This document shows, in pieces, positions 17,314 through 26,715 of a DNA stretch of 64,000 bases. The notes beneath the pieces are model-generated. The model ran no database searches and was not told the origin of the DNA. It saw only the letters and a list, made by a program, of their open reading frames with translations. Position numbers and translations under genes: made by a program. This stretch comes from Salinisphaera dokdonensis. GTDB taxonomy: Bacteria > Pseudomonadota > Gammaproteobacteria > Nevskiales > Salinisphaeraceae. The stretch lies in assembly GCF_040361215.1 (NCBI RefSeq), contig NZ_APND01000005.1, positions 124,001 to 188,000 of the forward strand, given 5' to 3'. The first letter of the stretch is position 1. Every line of letters starts with the position of its first letter.

Positions 17314-17931
17314 ATGAACAGTGCTCTACTGGTCGAGCATGTGATAGTGGCCTTGTTCCGGCTATCGCCCTATGCGTGGGTCGACGCCCTGCTCGCACGT
17401 GCCGAACGCCGAGGCGAGACCGACTACTGGCGAGCCTGGCGTTACCGCGTGTCCGAGCTGTATATCGTCTTGTGGCTGCTCGCCGCGGTCCTGCTCTGGC
17501 TGACTCACAACGCGCTGCCGGCATGGCTGATCTGGCCGGTGCTGCTTCGCGTGACCGGGATCATGATCAAGGAGTTGGGAGTGATCCTGTTCGGCCGCTG
17601 CAAGGTCACCCCGGGGCGCATGGTGGCCGCGACCGGCCGCACCATCGTGCTCGCGTTGCAGAATTATCTGACCGCCGCACTGCTCATGGCCTTCGTCTAT
17701 ACCCAGGTGGGTTCGTTCAGCGGCATACCGGACGGCGGATCAACATTCGGCGCCGGCGCGGCGCTCGTGCAGTCGCTATCGATCCAGTTTTCGCTGACGC
17801 CGGCGTTTACCCCGGTCGACATGACCAGTTGGGCACTGGTGATCTACCACGCCGGCTTCGCATTCCTGTTCAGCCTGATCGTGATTTCGCTGTTCGTGTC
17901 CCTGCTCAAGATCGGCAGCGCGAACGACTGA
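17314..17931 (+). CDS. Integral membrane protein of unknown function
   Basis: This 205-residue protein has about four or five hydrophobic helices (around residues 48-65, 68-88, 105-127 and 173-198). Basic loops lie on the N-terminal side (ARAERRGETDYWRAWRYR). It has no recognised transport signature. The start is 4 bp after the stop of the metallo-hydrolase gene, so the two are probably co-translated. Its end abuts the LysR remnant on the other strand. Confidence 0.75.
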   Translation: MNSALLVEHVIVALFRLSPYAWVDALLARAERRGETDYWRAWRYRVSELYIVLWLLAAVLLWLTHNALPAWLIWPVLLRVTGIMIKELGVILFGRCKVTPGRMVAATGRTIVLALQNYLTAALLMAFVYTQVGSFSGIPDGGSTFGAGAALVQSLSIQFSLTPAFTPVDMTSWALVIYHAGFAFLFSLIVISLFVSLLKIGSAND

Positions 17932-17939
17932 CGGGCGTT

Positions 17940-18100
17940 ACCAGGGCGTTGGCCTCAACGTATTCGGCGAAGAAGCCAATGAATGCGCGCATCTTGGGCG
18001 GCACCGAGTACGGCTAATGGTAGACCGCGTTGATGTCAGGCTGCGGCAGTGCGTATTCCGGCAGGACGCCTACCAGCGCCCCACCCGCAATGCGCGCCAT
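17940..18100 (-). pseudogene. C-terminal remnant of a LysR-type regulator with a nonsense codon
   Basis: Read on the minus strand, the frame gives VLPEYALPQPDINAVYH, then TAG at 18014-18016, then PYSVPPKMRAFIGFFAEYVE in the same frame. This is the characteristic end of LysR effector domains: a VLPxY strand, an AVYP-like strand, then a VRAFIDFxxE helix. The DNA-binding part and most of the effector domain are missing. Composition matches the neighbourhood. The family assignment rests on recognising the C-terminal pattern. Confidence 0.7.
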
Positions 18101-18524
18101 CGATGCACGCTTGGTTTTCCTGTTCACCGGCATGTTGCCGCTGGCTACCGCCATCCAGGAGCCCGACCTCGGACGCATGCTGGCCGAGCAGCCCTCGCCG
18201 CGAATTCCGCTGAGCGTTCTATTCATCACCTCTGTCGAGCTGTCCCAGATCATGTCGAACACCGCGACCACCGCCCTGCTTGCGCCGATCAGCGGCTCGA
18301 TTGTGACCGACCTCGGCGCGTATCCGAGTGCCGCGCTGATGGCCATCGCGATCGGCGGCTCCTGTGCCTTCGCCACGCCGCTGCGCATACCAGCCAACAC
18401 GATGAGCTGTGGCCTCGGCGGTTAGAAGGTTAAAGCCGGCTGGCCATAGATCGCGGTGGGCTACCTGATCGCCGGGAGCCTGCTGCCAACAATCTGGCCA
18501 TGCTTGCGGGCCGGCACCGGCTAA
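18090..18524 (+). pseudogene. C-terminal remnant of an SLC13/DASS-type anion transporter
   Basis: The plus-strand frame reads VFLFTGMLPLATAIQ, then SNTATTALLAPI, the SNT motif that binds substrate and Na+ in SLC13 carriers, then IGGSCAFATPLRIPANTM. TAG stops occur in frame at 18423 and 18447, and the frame ends at 18522 after IAVGYLIAGSLLPTIWP, a match to the last helix of the family. The N-terminal half is absent. The remnant touches the divergent LysR remnant near 18090-18100, so one deletion probably removed the shared middle of a divergent regulator/transporter pair. Confidence 0.7.
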
Positions 18525-18581
18525 ATGGCCAGCGCTGGGCCACCTGCCAACACCATGCGAGCGAGCGCCGATCGTGAACGC

Positions 18582-20684
18582 CTAGGAATTGAGTTGATCG
18601 ACCGCGGCATCGCTTCGCGGGATACAAAGGCTCATCTGGCGCTCGCGCATGAACTGTTCGTACGCGGCGGCCGGCAACGGTCGGCTGAACAGGAAGCCCT
18701 GTTGTAGATGGCACTTCTGGGCCAGCAGGAAGCCGCTCGTGGCCTGGGTTTCCACACCTTCGGCTACGACACGCAGACCAAGGCACTGTGCAAGCGCAAT
18801 GATGGTGCGCACGATAGCGAGATCGTTCGGATCGGACAGCACGTCCGAGACGAATCGCTGGTCGATCTTGAGCTGATCGATAGGCAGGCGCTTGAGGTAG
18901 TAGAGGGACGAGTAGCCCATACCGAAATCGTCCAGCGCGAAACGGATACCGCGTTTCTTGAGTTCCATCATGTGTTCGGCGGTTTCCTCCACGCACTCCA
19001 GGAGCGCGCTTTCGGTCAGCTCGAGCACAAGCTTTGCGGGCTCGATGGCTGTGGCGTCGAGCACGGCACAAATGTCGTCGACGAACCGCGCATCCCGAAA
19101 CTGGCGCGCGCTGATGTTGACCGCGACCGATATCGGCGCCAATTCGGGATCGTCTGCCCAGTCCTGCAATTTGTGACATGCCGCGGTTATCACCTGTGTG
19201 CCCAGTTGCACAATCAAACCGGACGACTCGGCTACCGGGATGAAATCGTTCGGCTCGACCAGACCTCTTATCGGATGGCGCCAGCGCAATAACGCTTCTG
19301 CTGCGACCGTTGCGCCATGCAGATCCACCTGCGGCTGGTAGAACAGCTCGAATTCCCCACGCTGAATCCCGATCTGGATCTCGCTCTCGAGCGCGACGCG
19401 CGCATCGATTGCCGCCTGCATATGCGGTTCATAGAAATGCACCGCATGACCGCCCGTCGCCTTGGCGCGATACATCGCAATATCGGCCTGGCGCAGCAAC
19501 AGGTCGGGCGTATCCTGCGTGCTGCCGAACGTCGCGACGCCAATGCTGCACGTCATACGGCGGTGCCAGAGCACGCTGAAATCGTAGGGCTGCTCGATCG
19601 CCCGCAGCACTTTCTCGGCGATCTGCTGCACGGCAATGATCACTTCGGCCTCGGTACTGCCGAGCCCTTCCATCATCACCACGAACTCGTCGCCGCCGAA
19701 GCGGGCCACCGTATCCTGGGCGCGCAGGCAAGACATCAAGCGGCGTGCCACCTCCAGCAGCATCTGATCGCCTGCCTGGTGCCCAAGCGTATCGTTCAGG
19801 GTCTTGAAATCGTCGAGATCGATAAAGAAAAGCGCGCCGGAGGCGTTATCGCGCACGGCACTGCGAACCGCCTGGCCGAGACGGTCGAGCATGAGGCGAC
19901 GGTTGGGCAACCGCGTCAGCGGATCATAAAAGGCAAGAAACTCGATCTGCTCCTCGGTTGCCTTGCGGGCACTGATATCCCGGATGACGCCGAACATGGC
20001 CAGCGGCTCATCCTGCACGTCCTGCTCGACTCGGCCCTGAGCCCAGATCCAGCGCAACATGCCATCCACGCGCCGGATTCGGCATTCAAACTCCCATGCC
20101 GTGTTCGTTTCTCTCGCCTGCGCGAGACTCTGAATGACGTGAGCGCGATCGGCTTCCACCACATGATCCAGAAAGGTTTCGTAGCTCCATTCCGGCAAGA
20201 TATTGTCGTAACCGAAGATGCGATCGTGCAGGTCGGTACGCCACGCCGCATTGGTACGCAGATCCAGGCTCCATGCGCCCAGCTCGCCCGCCTCCAACGC
20301 CATCTCAAGCCGCTCCGATCGGCTCGCGTCCGACGACGCATCAAGCGATCGCCGGGTGATGATCAGTGCGGCGCCGTCCACCGCCCCGTCGGCGTTGCGA
20401 AACGCATAACAGGCAACAAGTGCAGGGAGCCGGGCCTCGCCGGCGCAAACCAGACTTACACGTGTCGGCTCGGATGCGACGCCTTGTCGGTACTGCCTTT
20501 CGATAAGCGAAGCAATACTTGTGCATTCAATAAACGCGTCGATTGAACGACCAATCAGCGCCGCCGTGCTATCGATTCCGAGCAGTGAAGCCAGCGCCAG
20601 ATTCGTAAAAAGAATATCGCCCTCGCCGTCGATGACGCAGAGCGCTTTCTCGGAGACTGAAGCCTGTCGCTGGGTACCCACCAT
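18582..20684 (-). CDS. PAS-PAS-GGDEF-EAL c-di-GMP signalling protein
   Basis: This 700-residue soluble protein has an N-terminal PAS-like region (about 12-105) and a second PAS/PAC unit (about 125-250) with a PAC-like end (MFGVIRDISARKATEEQIEF). A GGDEF domain follows with intact GGDEF near residue 327, then an EAL domain with intact AEALLRWRHP (about 460), ELTES, DDFGMGYSSL, KIDQRFV and EGVET. Both cyclase and phosphodiesterase sites look competent, so net activity cannot be told from sequence. No membrane segment. ATG at 20684 is chosen over the adjacent TTG. A long intergenic region lies upstream. Confidence 0.93.
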   Translation of the reverse strand: MVGTQRQASVSEKALCVIDGEGDILFTNLALASLLGIDSTAALIGRSIDAFIECTSIASLIERQYRQGVASEPTRVSLVCAGEARLPALVACYAFRNADGAVDGAALIITRRSLDASSDASRSERLEMALEAGELGAWSLDLRTNAAWRTDLHDRIFGYDNILPEWSYETFLDHVVEADRAHVIQSLAQARETNTAWEFECRIRRVDGMLRWIWAQGRVEQDVQDEPLAMFGVIRDISARKATEEQIEFLAFYDPLTRLPNRRLMLDRLGQAVRSAVRDNASGALFFIDLDDFKTLNDTLGHQAGDQMLLEVARRLMSCLRAQDTVARFGGDEFVVMMEGLGSTEAEVIIAVQQIAEKVLRAIEQPYDFSVLWHRRMTCSIGVATFGSTQDTPDLLLRQADIAMYRAKATGGHAVHFYEPHMQAAIDARVALESEIQIGIQRGEFELFYQPQVDLHGATVAAEALLRWRHPIRGLVEPNDFIPVAESSGLIVQLGTQVITAACHKLQDWADDPELAPISVAVNISARQFRDARFVDDICAVLDATAIEPAKLVLELTESALLECVEETAEHMMELKKRGIRFALDDFGMGYSSLYYLKRLPIDQLKIDQRFVSDVLSDPNDLAIVRTIIALAQCLGLRVVAEGVETQATSGFLLAQKCHLQQGFLFSRPLPAAAYEQFMRERQMSLCIPRSDAAVDQLNS

Positions 20685-21295
20685 CAACCACGCCCTCGCG
20701 GAACCGCTGCGGCGCTTCCTGGTGTTTAACCCCGGATTCGCCCCTGAAACCTGGTCCGTCTTTTTTAACGAAACGAACGCAGGTCTAACGATATTTGCAG
20801 TTACCTAATGATTAATGGAGTGCGTGTCTTGCTGCAAACGAATTCGCGCTGCATCAATTCTCATTTTGGGAAAATTTCAATACAGCGTCGTGACTTGGCC
20901 CATGTAGGCAATTCGTAGCGGACAGGCGCCGGACCAGCGCCTAAAGCATGGCGTTGGCAAAAACGCGCAACAACCTCGAATGTCAGCTTTCGAGCACAAT
21001 CACGATGTGCGCACAAAGGCGCCCTCCCGGCACGAGAACCGCTCTCCACACGCGCTCGCCCCACGCCGCGCGATTATCCCCCGGGCTAGTTTTCGATTGC
21101 CGCACCAGGCATTCGGCACTGGCCTTTTTTGCGCCTCCGGTGTATTTGTTGCAGGTGAGAGGCTGAATCGATCGGTGAAATTGGGGGAAGCAGGCGCGGC
21201 CGAATGGCCGAGGGGTGTCGAACTGATACGTCCGGCGCACCGGTTGTTCTTCTTCCGCCTTTTGCCGCTGACACACCAAGAATAAAGGGTTCGCG
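20685..21295. other. Long intergenic region with an AT-rich island
   Basis: About 610 bp separate the divergent EAL-protein and alanine-symporter genes. Bases from about 20760 to 20880 are clearly AT-rich against the local background and include TAATGATTAAT, so promoters or protein-binding sites are likely. I looked for a glycine riboswitch before the symporter and did not find the conserved core. Short open frames here look random. Confidence 0.5.
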
Positions 21296-22738
21296 ATGTC
21301 GACCGTCATTGATTTCGTCAACGGCATTCTCTGGGGTTATGTGCTCGTCTACGGGCTGCTGGCCGTGGGCGTGTTCTTCACCATTCGATTGGGATTGCTG
21401 CAGTTCCGCCACTTCGGCGAGTTCTTCCGCGTCATCATCGGCTCGCGCGGCGCGACCGCCGACGGCATTTCACCGGTTCAGGCACTGACTATCAGCCTGG
21501 CGTCACGCGTTGGAACGGGCAATCTGGCCGGTGTCGCGGTCGCCATCTATCTCGGCGGGCCGGGTGCCGTGTTCTGGATGTGGCTGGTCGCCCTGTTCGG
21601 TATGGCCACCGCTTATGCCGAATCCACTCTAGCCCAGCTCTATAAAGTGCGTAACGCGGATTCGCAGTACCGCGGCGGTCCGGCCTTCTATATGGCCAAG
21701 GGCGTCGGTTCGCGCCTGATGGGGATCGTGTTTTCCATCTGCCTGCTTGCCTGTTTCGGACTGGTGTTTTCTGCGGTGCAATCCAATTCGATTGCCGAGG
21801 CCATGGACTCGGCCTTCTCCATACCCAAAGTCGTCAGCGGCGTTGCGGTAGCTTTCGTCGCCGGCGTGGTGATGTTCGGCGGCATCCGCTCGATCGCGCG
21901 TGTGGCCGAAAAGGTCGTGCCGATAATGGCCGGCCTCTATCTGTTGCTGGCGCTCTACGTCATTGTGGTGAACATCACCGAAGTACCGGGCGTATTCGCG
22001 CTGATCGTGAAATCCGCGTTCGGTTTCGAGCAGGCGGCGGGCGGCTTCACCGGCGGCATCATGGCCACCCTGTTGAATGGCGTGAAACGCGGCATGTTCT
22101 CGAACGAGGCGGGTATGGGTTCGGCACCGAACATCGCTGCCGTAGCCGTACCCGACCCGCATCATCCGTCGAGCCAGGGGCTCGTCCAGGGTCTCGGCGT
22201 ATTCATCGATACCCTGCTGATCTGTACCGCAACGGCCCTGATGATCCTGCTGTCGGGCGTCGTCGACTACGGACCGGACGGCGTGACCGGCATGGAGCTC
22301 ACCCAGAACGCGCTCAGCGAGCATATCGGCTTCGCGGGGCCGGCCTTTGCTTCCGTCGCGATCCTGTTCTTCGCGTTCACCTCGATCATCGGTAATTACT
22401 CCTACGCGGAGAACGCGATGGAATTTCTCGGACTGGGGCAACGCACGCCGCTGAACATACTCAAGATCGGCGCACTGGGCATGGTCGTATGGGGCGCGCT
22501 GCAGCCGGTCACCACGGTGTTCAATTTCGCGGACGCGACCATGGCGATGATGGCCACGATCAATCTCATCGCGATCCTGATTCTGTCGAAAACCGTCTAC
22601 ACGCTCACTCGCGATTACTTCGCCCAACGCAGCCAGGGTCACGAACCCCTTTTCCGGATCAAGGATCATCCGGAGCTGGACAAGGGCATCGACGCCTCTA
22701 TCTGGAATCGCGATGTCGAGGCGGAGCGTGGCCGCTAG
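21296..22738 (+). CDS. Na+/alanine (or glycine) symporter, AGCS family
   Basis: This 480-residue protein has about 11 membrane helices. Family signatures include SRVGTGNLAGVAVAIYLGGP near residue 70, the GGPAFYMAKGVGSR loop, and the GMFSNEAGMGSAPN segment near residue 270. These residues form the amino acid and Na+ sites in AgcS. It imports D/L-alanine or glycine with Na+. AAAGGG upstream of the ATG serves as ribosome binding site. No downstream partner is close. Confidence 0.93.
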   Translation: MSTVIDFVNGILWGYVLVYGLLAVGVFFTIRLGLLQFRHFGEFFRVIIGSRGATADGISPVQALTISLASRVGTGNLAGVAVAIYLGGPGAVFWMWLVALFGMATAYAESTLAQLYKVRNADSQYRGGPAFYMAKGVGSRLMGIVFSICLLACFGLVFSAVQSNSIAEAMDSAFSIPKVVSGVAVAFVAGVVMFGGIRSIARVAEKVVPIMAGLYLLLALYVIVVNITEVPGVFALIVKSAFGFEQAAGGFTGGIMATLLNGVKRGMFSNEAGMGSAPNIAAVAVPDPHHPSSQGLVQGLGVFIDTLLICTATALMILLSGVVDYGPDGVTGMELTQNALSEHIGFAGPAFASVAILFFAFTSIIGNYSYAENAMEFLGLGQRTPLNILKIGALGMVVWGALQPVTTVFNFADATMAMMATINLIAILILSKTVYTLTRDYFAQRSQGHEPLFRIKDHPELDKGIDASIWNRDVEAERGR

Positions 22739-22952
22739 GCACGCCATGCGTAGCGACGGCGTCAGGCGCGCGGGAACGGTTGTTACTCGTTGAATCTGCT
22801 GTAGCTCTATGTCCTAGCGCACTGACCCGCGTCGTCTTTTTCTGGGGCACGTATTGTGCTTTCAGCGCGATCGCGCCAATATAAGGCGTGATTGCGTTTT
22901 TGCATGCGTTATTTCGGCCCGGCCGACAGTCCGCCGGCAGGATTAAGAGGCG

Positions 22953-23651
22953 ATGAAAACCCCGCGCAGTATCGGTACCCGAGCCGCCTGTGCCCTGCTG
23001 CTGGCAGCGGGCGCGGCAGGCGTGTTCGCGTTCACCTATATCGATCGTGCGCCGCAGCCGAGCGAAGATTCCGCGCGTATACAGGCTGCCGCTCCGCCGA
23101 AGCCCGCAGCACCGAAACCATCCGTGCCGACCCAGACGGCGCCCGCCGCCGCCGAACCCGCTAGCAACGTGGCGCTGCGCCTGGACGACGCAACGGATCT
23201 GCAACCCAGCGAACCGCCCCGGCCATCTGCATCCCGCGCCGAAGCTCATATTGCCGCGAACGGCGTCGATGTCTCGGCCGCCGGCGATTTCGTGGAAAGC
23301 GACGAGCCGCTGCCCGGCCTGAATCTGCAGGTGCCCGAAGACGCGGCTGGTACCGAGCTTCTGGACACCAGGGAGCGCAAGGCAGACAAACGTGCAACGC
23401 CCGCGAAACCGGCCACCTCGAACATCGCGCTGAATGCCGAAGGCGAAGTCGAAGTGAACCCCGAAGTGGAATCCTTCAGCGTGTTCAATCCGGAATACGG
23501 CCTGCGCGGATTCATGAAGCAGAACTGGATCAACCAGCGGGTTGCGTTACAAGGTGGCTTCGGCCTCGACGACGATCGCCTCGACCAGACCGGCGACGAC
23601 GATATCCGCGACAACATCGCAGTCGGCATGGGCCTGATCCTCGCGTTCTAG
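22953..23651 (+). CDS. Exported or anchored Pro/Ala-rich protein ending in a barrel-like strand
   Basis: This is a 232-residue protein. A basic N-terminus and one hydrophobic helix (residues 10-28) act as signal or anchor. A long Ala/Pro/Lys/Glu-rich region follows to about residue 165. The last 60 residues (NPEYGLRGFMKQNWINQRVA, then a Gly/Asp stretch, ending AVGMGLILAF) look like an amphipathic beta-rich end with C-terminal Phe, as in outer-membrane proteins. The whole is too short for a barrel, so it may be a periplasmic or outer-membrane-associated linker. AAGAGG precedes the ATG. Family unknown. Confidence 0.7.
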   Translation: MKTPRSIGTRAACALLLAAGAAGVFAFTYIDRAPQPSEDSARIQAAAPPKPAAPKPSVPTQTAPAAAEPASNVALRLDDATDLQPSEPPRPSASRAEAHIAANGVDVSAAGDFVESDEPLPGLNLQVPEDAAGTELLDTRERKADKRATPAKPATSNIALNAEGEVEVNPEVESFSVFNPEYGLRGFMKQNWINQRVALQGGFGLDDDRLDQTGDDDIRDNIAVGMGLILAF

Positions 23652-23772
23652 GCGATTCATCTCGATCGCGCATCCGGAATCCGGCGCGCTCTCCATCCGG
23701 GACACTGCACGTCGCGCTTCGCTGTACTCGAACGCTTGGCCTGCCCGCCCATCAGCGCGCTTTTCAGCACCA

Positions 23773-24999
23773 TCAGGCCCCGGCGTTTGCCGCCTGTTTG
23801 CTTCCGGCAACCGCGCGCAGTCCGAGGTAAGCGGCCGTCGAACCTGCAGATGCGACGCACATCACGATCGCCATTGCCGTCGCGTCGCCACCCAGTACGC
23901 CGACCAGCCAGGTGGCCGCCGCGCCGCAGCTGAACTGCACCACACCGAACAGCGCCGACGCCGCGCCCGCGGCGTCCGGCGCCATGTCGAGAAGGCCAGC
24001 CACGGTGTTCGCCCCGGCGACACCGACGGTCGATAACAGGAAGAACAACGGTACGGCCACGCCCCAGAAGCCGCCGACCCCGCTGAGCGTCGTAGCCAGC
24101 AGTACGGCCGAGCAGGCGAGCGTGTTGGCCACGCCCACACCCAGTAGCGTGAGATACCCGAAACGCATGACCAGTCGGCCATTGGCTGCGGTCCCCACAA
24201 GCATTGCAAGCACATTCGCGCCGAAATAGAAGCCGAACATCGACTCGTCGATCCCGAACTGATTGATATAGACGAACGAGCTCGCGGCCACGTACGAAAA
24301 CAGCGCGCCGAACATGAGCCCGCCGCAGGTCAGGAACAAGGCGATCGGGCCGCGCCGCAACAGCGACACATAGCCTACGTACTGTGCGATCAGGCTGCGG
24401 TCACGCGTACGCCGCTCGGGCGGATGGGACTCGGGCAGCAGTACAGTCAACGCGACCAGACACATCAGCGCATACAGACAGAGCAACCAGAAGATGCCCT
24501 GCCAGCTGGCGAACGAAAGCACGACCCCGCCGACAATCGGTGCGACCAGCGGCGCGGTCGCCATGACCATGACCACGAACGACATCACGCTGGCTGCCTT
24601 CGCACCCTCGAAACGATCCCGCACGATCGCGCGCGCCATCACCGGCGCCGCGGCGGCACCGAAACCCTGGGCCGCGCGGGCGAGGATCAGCATGCCGATC
24701 GAGGTGGACAGCGCGCACACCACCGCCGCGATCAGGTAAAGACAGATACCGAAGTACAGAATCGGGCGTCGCCCGTAACGGTCCGACAGCGGCCCGTAGG
24801 TGAGCTGTCCGGCTGCCAGGCCCAGGAAGAACAAGCTCAGGCTGTACTGAACATAGGCCGGATCGACCGAGAACTGACGGGCGAGCCCTGGCATCGCCGG
24901 CAGGTACATGTCGATCGACAGAGGCGCGATCGCGGTCAGCATCCCCAGTACGGCGATGAATATGAAATAACGACCGCGGCTCTGCGGGACTGGCGCCAT
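23773..24999 (-). CDS. Bcr/CflA-type MFS drug-efflux transporter
   Basis: This 408-residue protein has 12 predicted membrane helices. TM1 reads LSIDMYLPAMPGLARQF, the hallmark of the Bcr/CflA subfamily. The TM2-3 loop GPLSDRYGRRPIL is the MFS motif A, and RAAQGFGAAAAPVMARAIVRD is the motif-C-like region of DHA1 pumps. Members export chloramphenicol-like drugs and other small molecules by proton antiport. AAGGAG lies eight bases before the ATG at 24999, which decides the start. It follows mdcH by 63 bp on the same strand and might be co-transcribed, though a role in malonate metabolism is not implied. Confidence 0.9.
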   Translation of the reverse strand: MAPVPQSRGRYFIFIAVLGMLTAIAPLSIDMYLPAMPGLARQFSVDPAYVQYSLSLFFLGLAAGQLTYGPLSDRYGRRPILYFGICLYLIAAVVCALSTSIGMLILARAAQGFGAAAAPVMARAIVRDRFEGAKAASVMSFVVMVMATAPLVAPIVGGVVLSFASWQGIFWLLCLYALMCLVALTVLLPESHPPERRTRDRSLIAQYVGYVSLLRRGPIALFLTCGGLMFGALFSYVAASSFVYINQFGIDESMFGFYFGANVLAMLVGTAANGRLVMRFGYLTLLGVGVANTLACSAVLLATTLSGVGGFWGVAVPLFFLLSTVGVAGANTVAGLLDMAPDAAGAASALFGVVQFSCGAAATWLVGVLGGDATAMAIVMCVASAGSTAAYLGLRAVAGSKQAANAGA

Positions 25000-25062
25000 G
25001 CGCACGGCTCCTTGGACTGCACCCAAACAGTCGGAATGGCGGCGCGGCGTGCGGGATGGGAC

Positions 25063-25998
25063 TCAGTCGTCCGAGGAAGCAGCGCGCCGGATCAGGGCCG
25101 CGGCATTATGCCAGCCGGCATCGACCACGGCCACGGCTTCGCCGCCGCTATCCATCGCCGGGTGCAAGCGCGTAAGTACCCGTGCCGGCGGCATCTCTAC
25201 GGCCAGCGTGAAGCCCGATTCGTGTGCGATCCGCGCGGCGGCTGCCCAATACACGTTTCGCGCCATGTTGTAGATCAAGTCGTCGCGCACATCGCCCGCA
25301 CGCCACAACCGCCGTCGCGCATTGGCGCTGAAATAGGCCAACTTCGGCGTACCGAACAGAGATGGTGGCGCCGTATCCGCCAATGCGTCGGCCGAGTCAT
25401 CAAGCAATACGCAATGGGACGGCACCGCCATGTCCAGACGTGCAACACGCGATGCCCCGGCCTGGGTCGCCAGGGTATCCATCCGCGCGAGTGCGTCGTC
25501 GCGCCCGGCCACGACAATCTGCTGATCGCTGTTGACGTTGCCCACGTACACGATATGGCCTTCGCCCTGTACGTCCTGAACAAGCGCGCGCACCTGCGCC
25601 TCGGCTAACCCCAGGACCGCACTCATGCCATAGCCTCGCGGAAAGGCGTCACGCATGAGCGCACCGCGCCGAGCGACCCGCTTCAGCGCATCGCCGTAAT
25701 CGATCGTGCCTGCCACGACGGCCGCAGGCCATGCGCCGATCGACAGTCCCATCACGGCCTGGGGCGCGGCACCTTCGGCCTGGAGATGACGCGCGCTGGC
25801 GACACCCGCGATGGTCAGCGCCAGTTGCACTGTTTCCGTGTCAGCAAGCGCTTCGGCGGTATCCATTTCCGCGCATTTGCGGCCAAGCACGGCTTCGGCC
25901 TCCGCTTTCGCCTCGCATACCGCGTCGCTGTCCGGCAGCGCTGCGAGCATTCCGGCGCGCTGGGCGCCCTGCCCGGGAAACGTGAAGATCACACCCAT
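25063..25998 (-). CDS. mdcH: Malonate decarboxylase epsilon subunit (malonyl-CoA:ACP transacylase)
   Basis: This 311-residue acyltransferase starts VIFTFPGQGAQRAGML, the FabD-like oxyanion motif. It has the nucleophile serine in GLSIGAW (GxSxG) and a later catalytic-His region around VPSHCVLL. MdcH loads malonyl from CoA onto the carrier protein MdcC so that the decarboxylase enters its catalytic cycle. It is the last mdc gene, 6 bp after mdcG. Confidence 0.92.
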   Translation of the reverse strand: MGVIFTFPGQGAQRAGMLAALPDSDAVCEAKAEAEAVLGRKCAEMDTAEALADTETVQLALTIAGVASARHLQAEGAAPQAVMGLSIGAWPAAVVAGTIDYGDALKRVARRGALMRDAFPRGYGMSAVLGLAEAQVRALVQDVQGEGHIVYVGNVNSDQQIVVAGRDDALARMDTLATQAGASRVARLDMAVPSHCVLLDDSADALADTAPPSLFGTPKLAYFSANARRRLWRAGDVRDDLIYNMARNVYWAAAARIAHESGFTLAVEMPPARVLTRLHPAMDSGGEAVAVVDAGWHNAAALIRRAASSDD

Positions 25999-26004
25999 GC
26001 CGGA

Positions 26005-26697
26005 TCAGCCCGCGCCAGGAATAGCCGCATCGCAGCGCGCAACATCATCGGATGCTGCGGCGCTCCAGGGATCGGAACTGAGAAACGGGCCCGCATCGCT
26101 CTTGACCAGAACTCGGGATGCCGACGACGCCCATTCAGCCAGCGCCATCGCGCCGGTCGGTGTTTCCACCTGCACGTCGCAGCGCGCCGAGGCCGCTGCC
26201 AATACGGAGCAAAGCGCTGCGGCCTCATCACGCGCCAACGGCTCGGGTCGACGAACCAGCAAATCAAGATCGGATTCGACGTGCGCTACCGGCTGGCCGG
26301 TTGCCAGTTCATAGCCCACTGCCCCGGTCACGCCCCAGGGCATGCCGAACCGCTTAAAGATTGCGGCGACATCGGCGCGTGCTGCAATCGCCGGGATCTC
26401 ATCCCGGCGGGCCTGGCCCGACCAGACGTGGGCTGCTGCCAGCGATTCCGGCGTGCGACAGCTGCGGATCGCCGACGCATCGATCCAGTCGGCATGCCGT
26501 TCGCCGCGGCTCGCGCCGCGTACGCCCACGGGCAGACGATCGCCCTGCCGCGGCGCACGGCGGATCACCACCGGTGCGTCGTCGGCGAGTGCCTGCACCG
26601 CCCACTTCGGCACCGGTCCTTCGAGTGCACCGGCGGCGTCGAGCCAGATCAGGTCGTGCGGGCGAGCGATGCGGTTATTGCCGGTGTAGTCGAACAT
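26005..26697 (-). CDS. mdcG: Phosphoribosyl-dephospho-CoA transferase (malonate holo-ACP synthase)
   Basis: This 230-residue protein starts near RPHDLIWLDAAGAL and contains VPVGVRG-like (LPVGVRGASRGER) and GVTGAVGYELATG segments. A nucleotidyltransferase-type acidic motif, ESDLDLLVRRP, binds Mg2+. MdcG attaches the triphosphoribosyl-dephospho-CoA made by MdcB to the serine of MdcC. It lies 18 bp after mdcE and 6 bp before mdcH, within one operon. Confidence 0.9.
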   Translation of the reverse strand: MFDYTGNNRIARPHDLIWLDAAGALEGPVPKWAVQALADDAPVVIRRAPRQGDRLPVGVRGASRGERHADWIDASAIRSCRTPESLAAAHVWSGQARRDEIPAIAARADVAAIFKRFGMPWGVTGAVGYELATGQPVAHVESDLDLLVRRPEPLARDEAAALCSVLAAASARCDVQVETPTGAMALAEWASSASRVLVKSDAGPFLSSDPWSAAASDDVARCDAAIPGAG

Positions 26698-26715
26698 CGT
26701 GTTCGCTGCGCCCTT

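Noticed and set aside
21100..21295. Possible glycine riboswitch before the alanine symporter
   Set aside because: AGCS genes often have one, but the conserved core bases are not present here.
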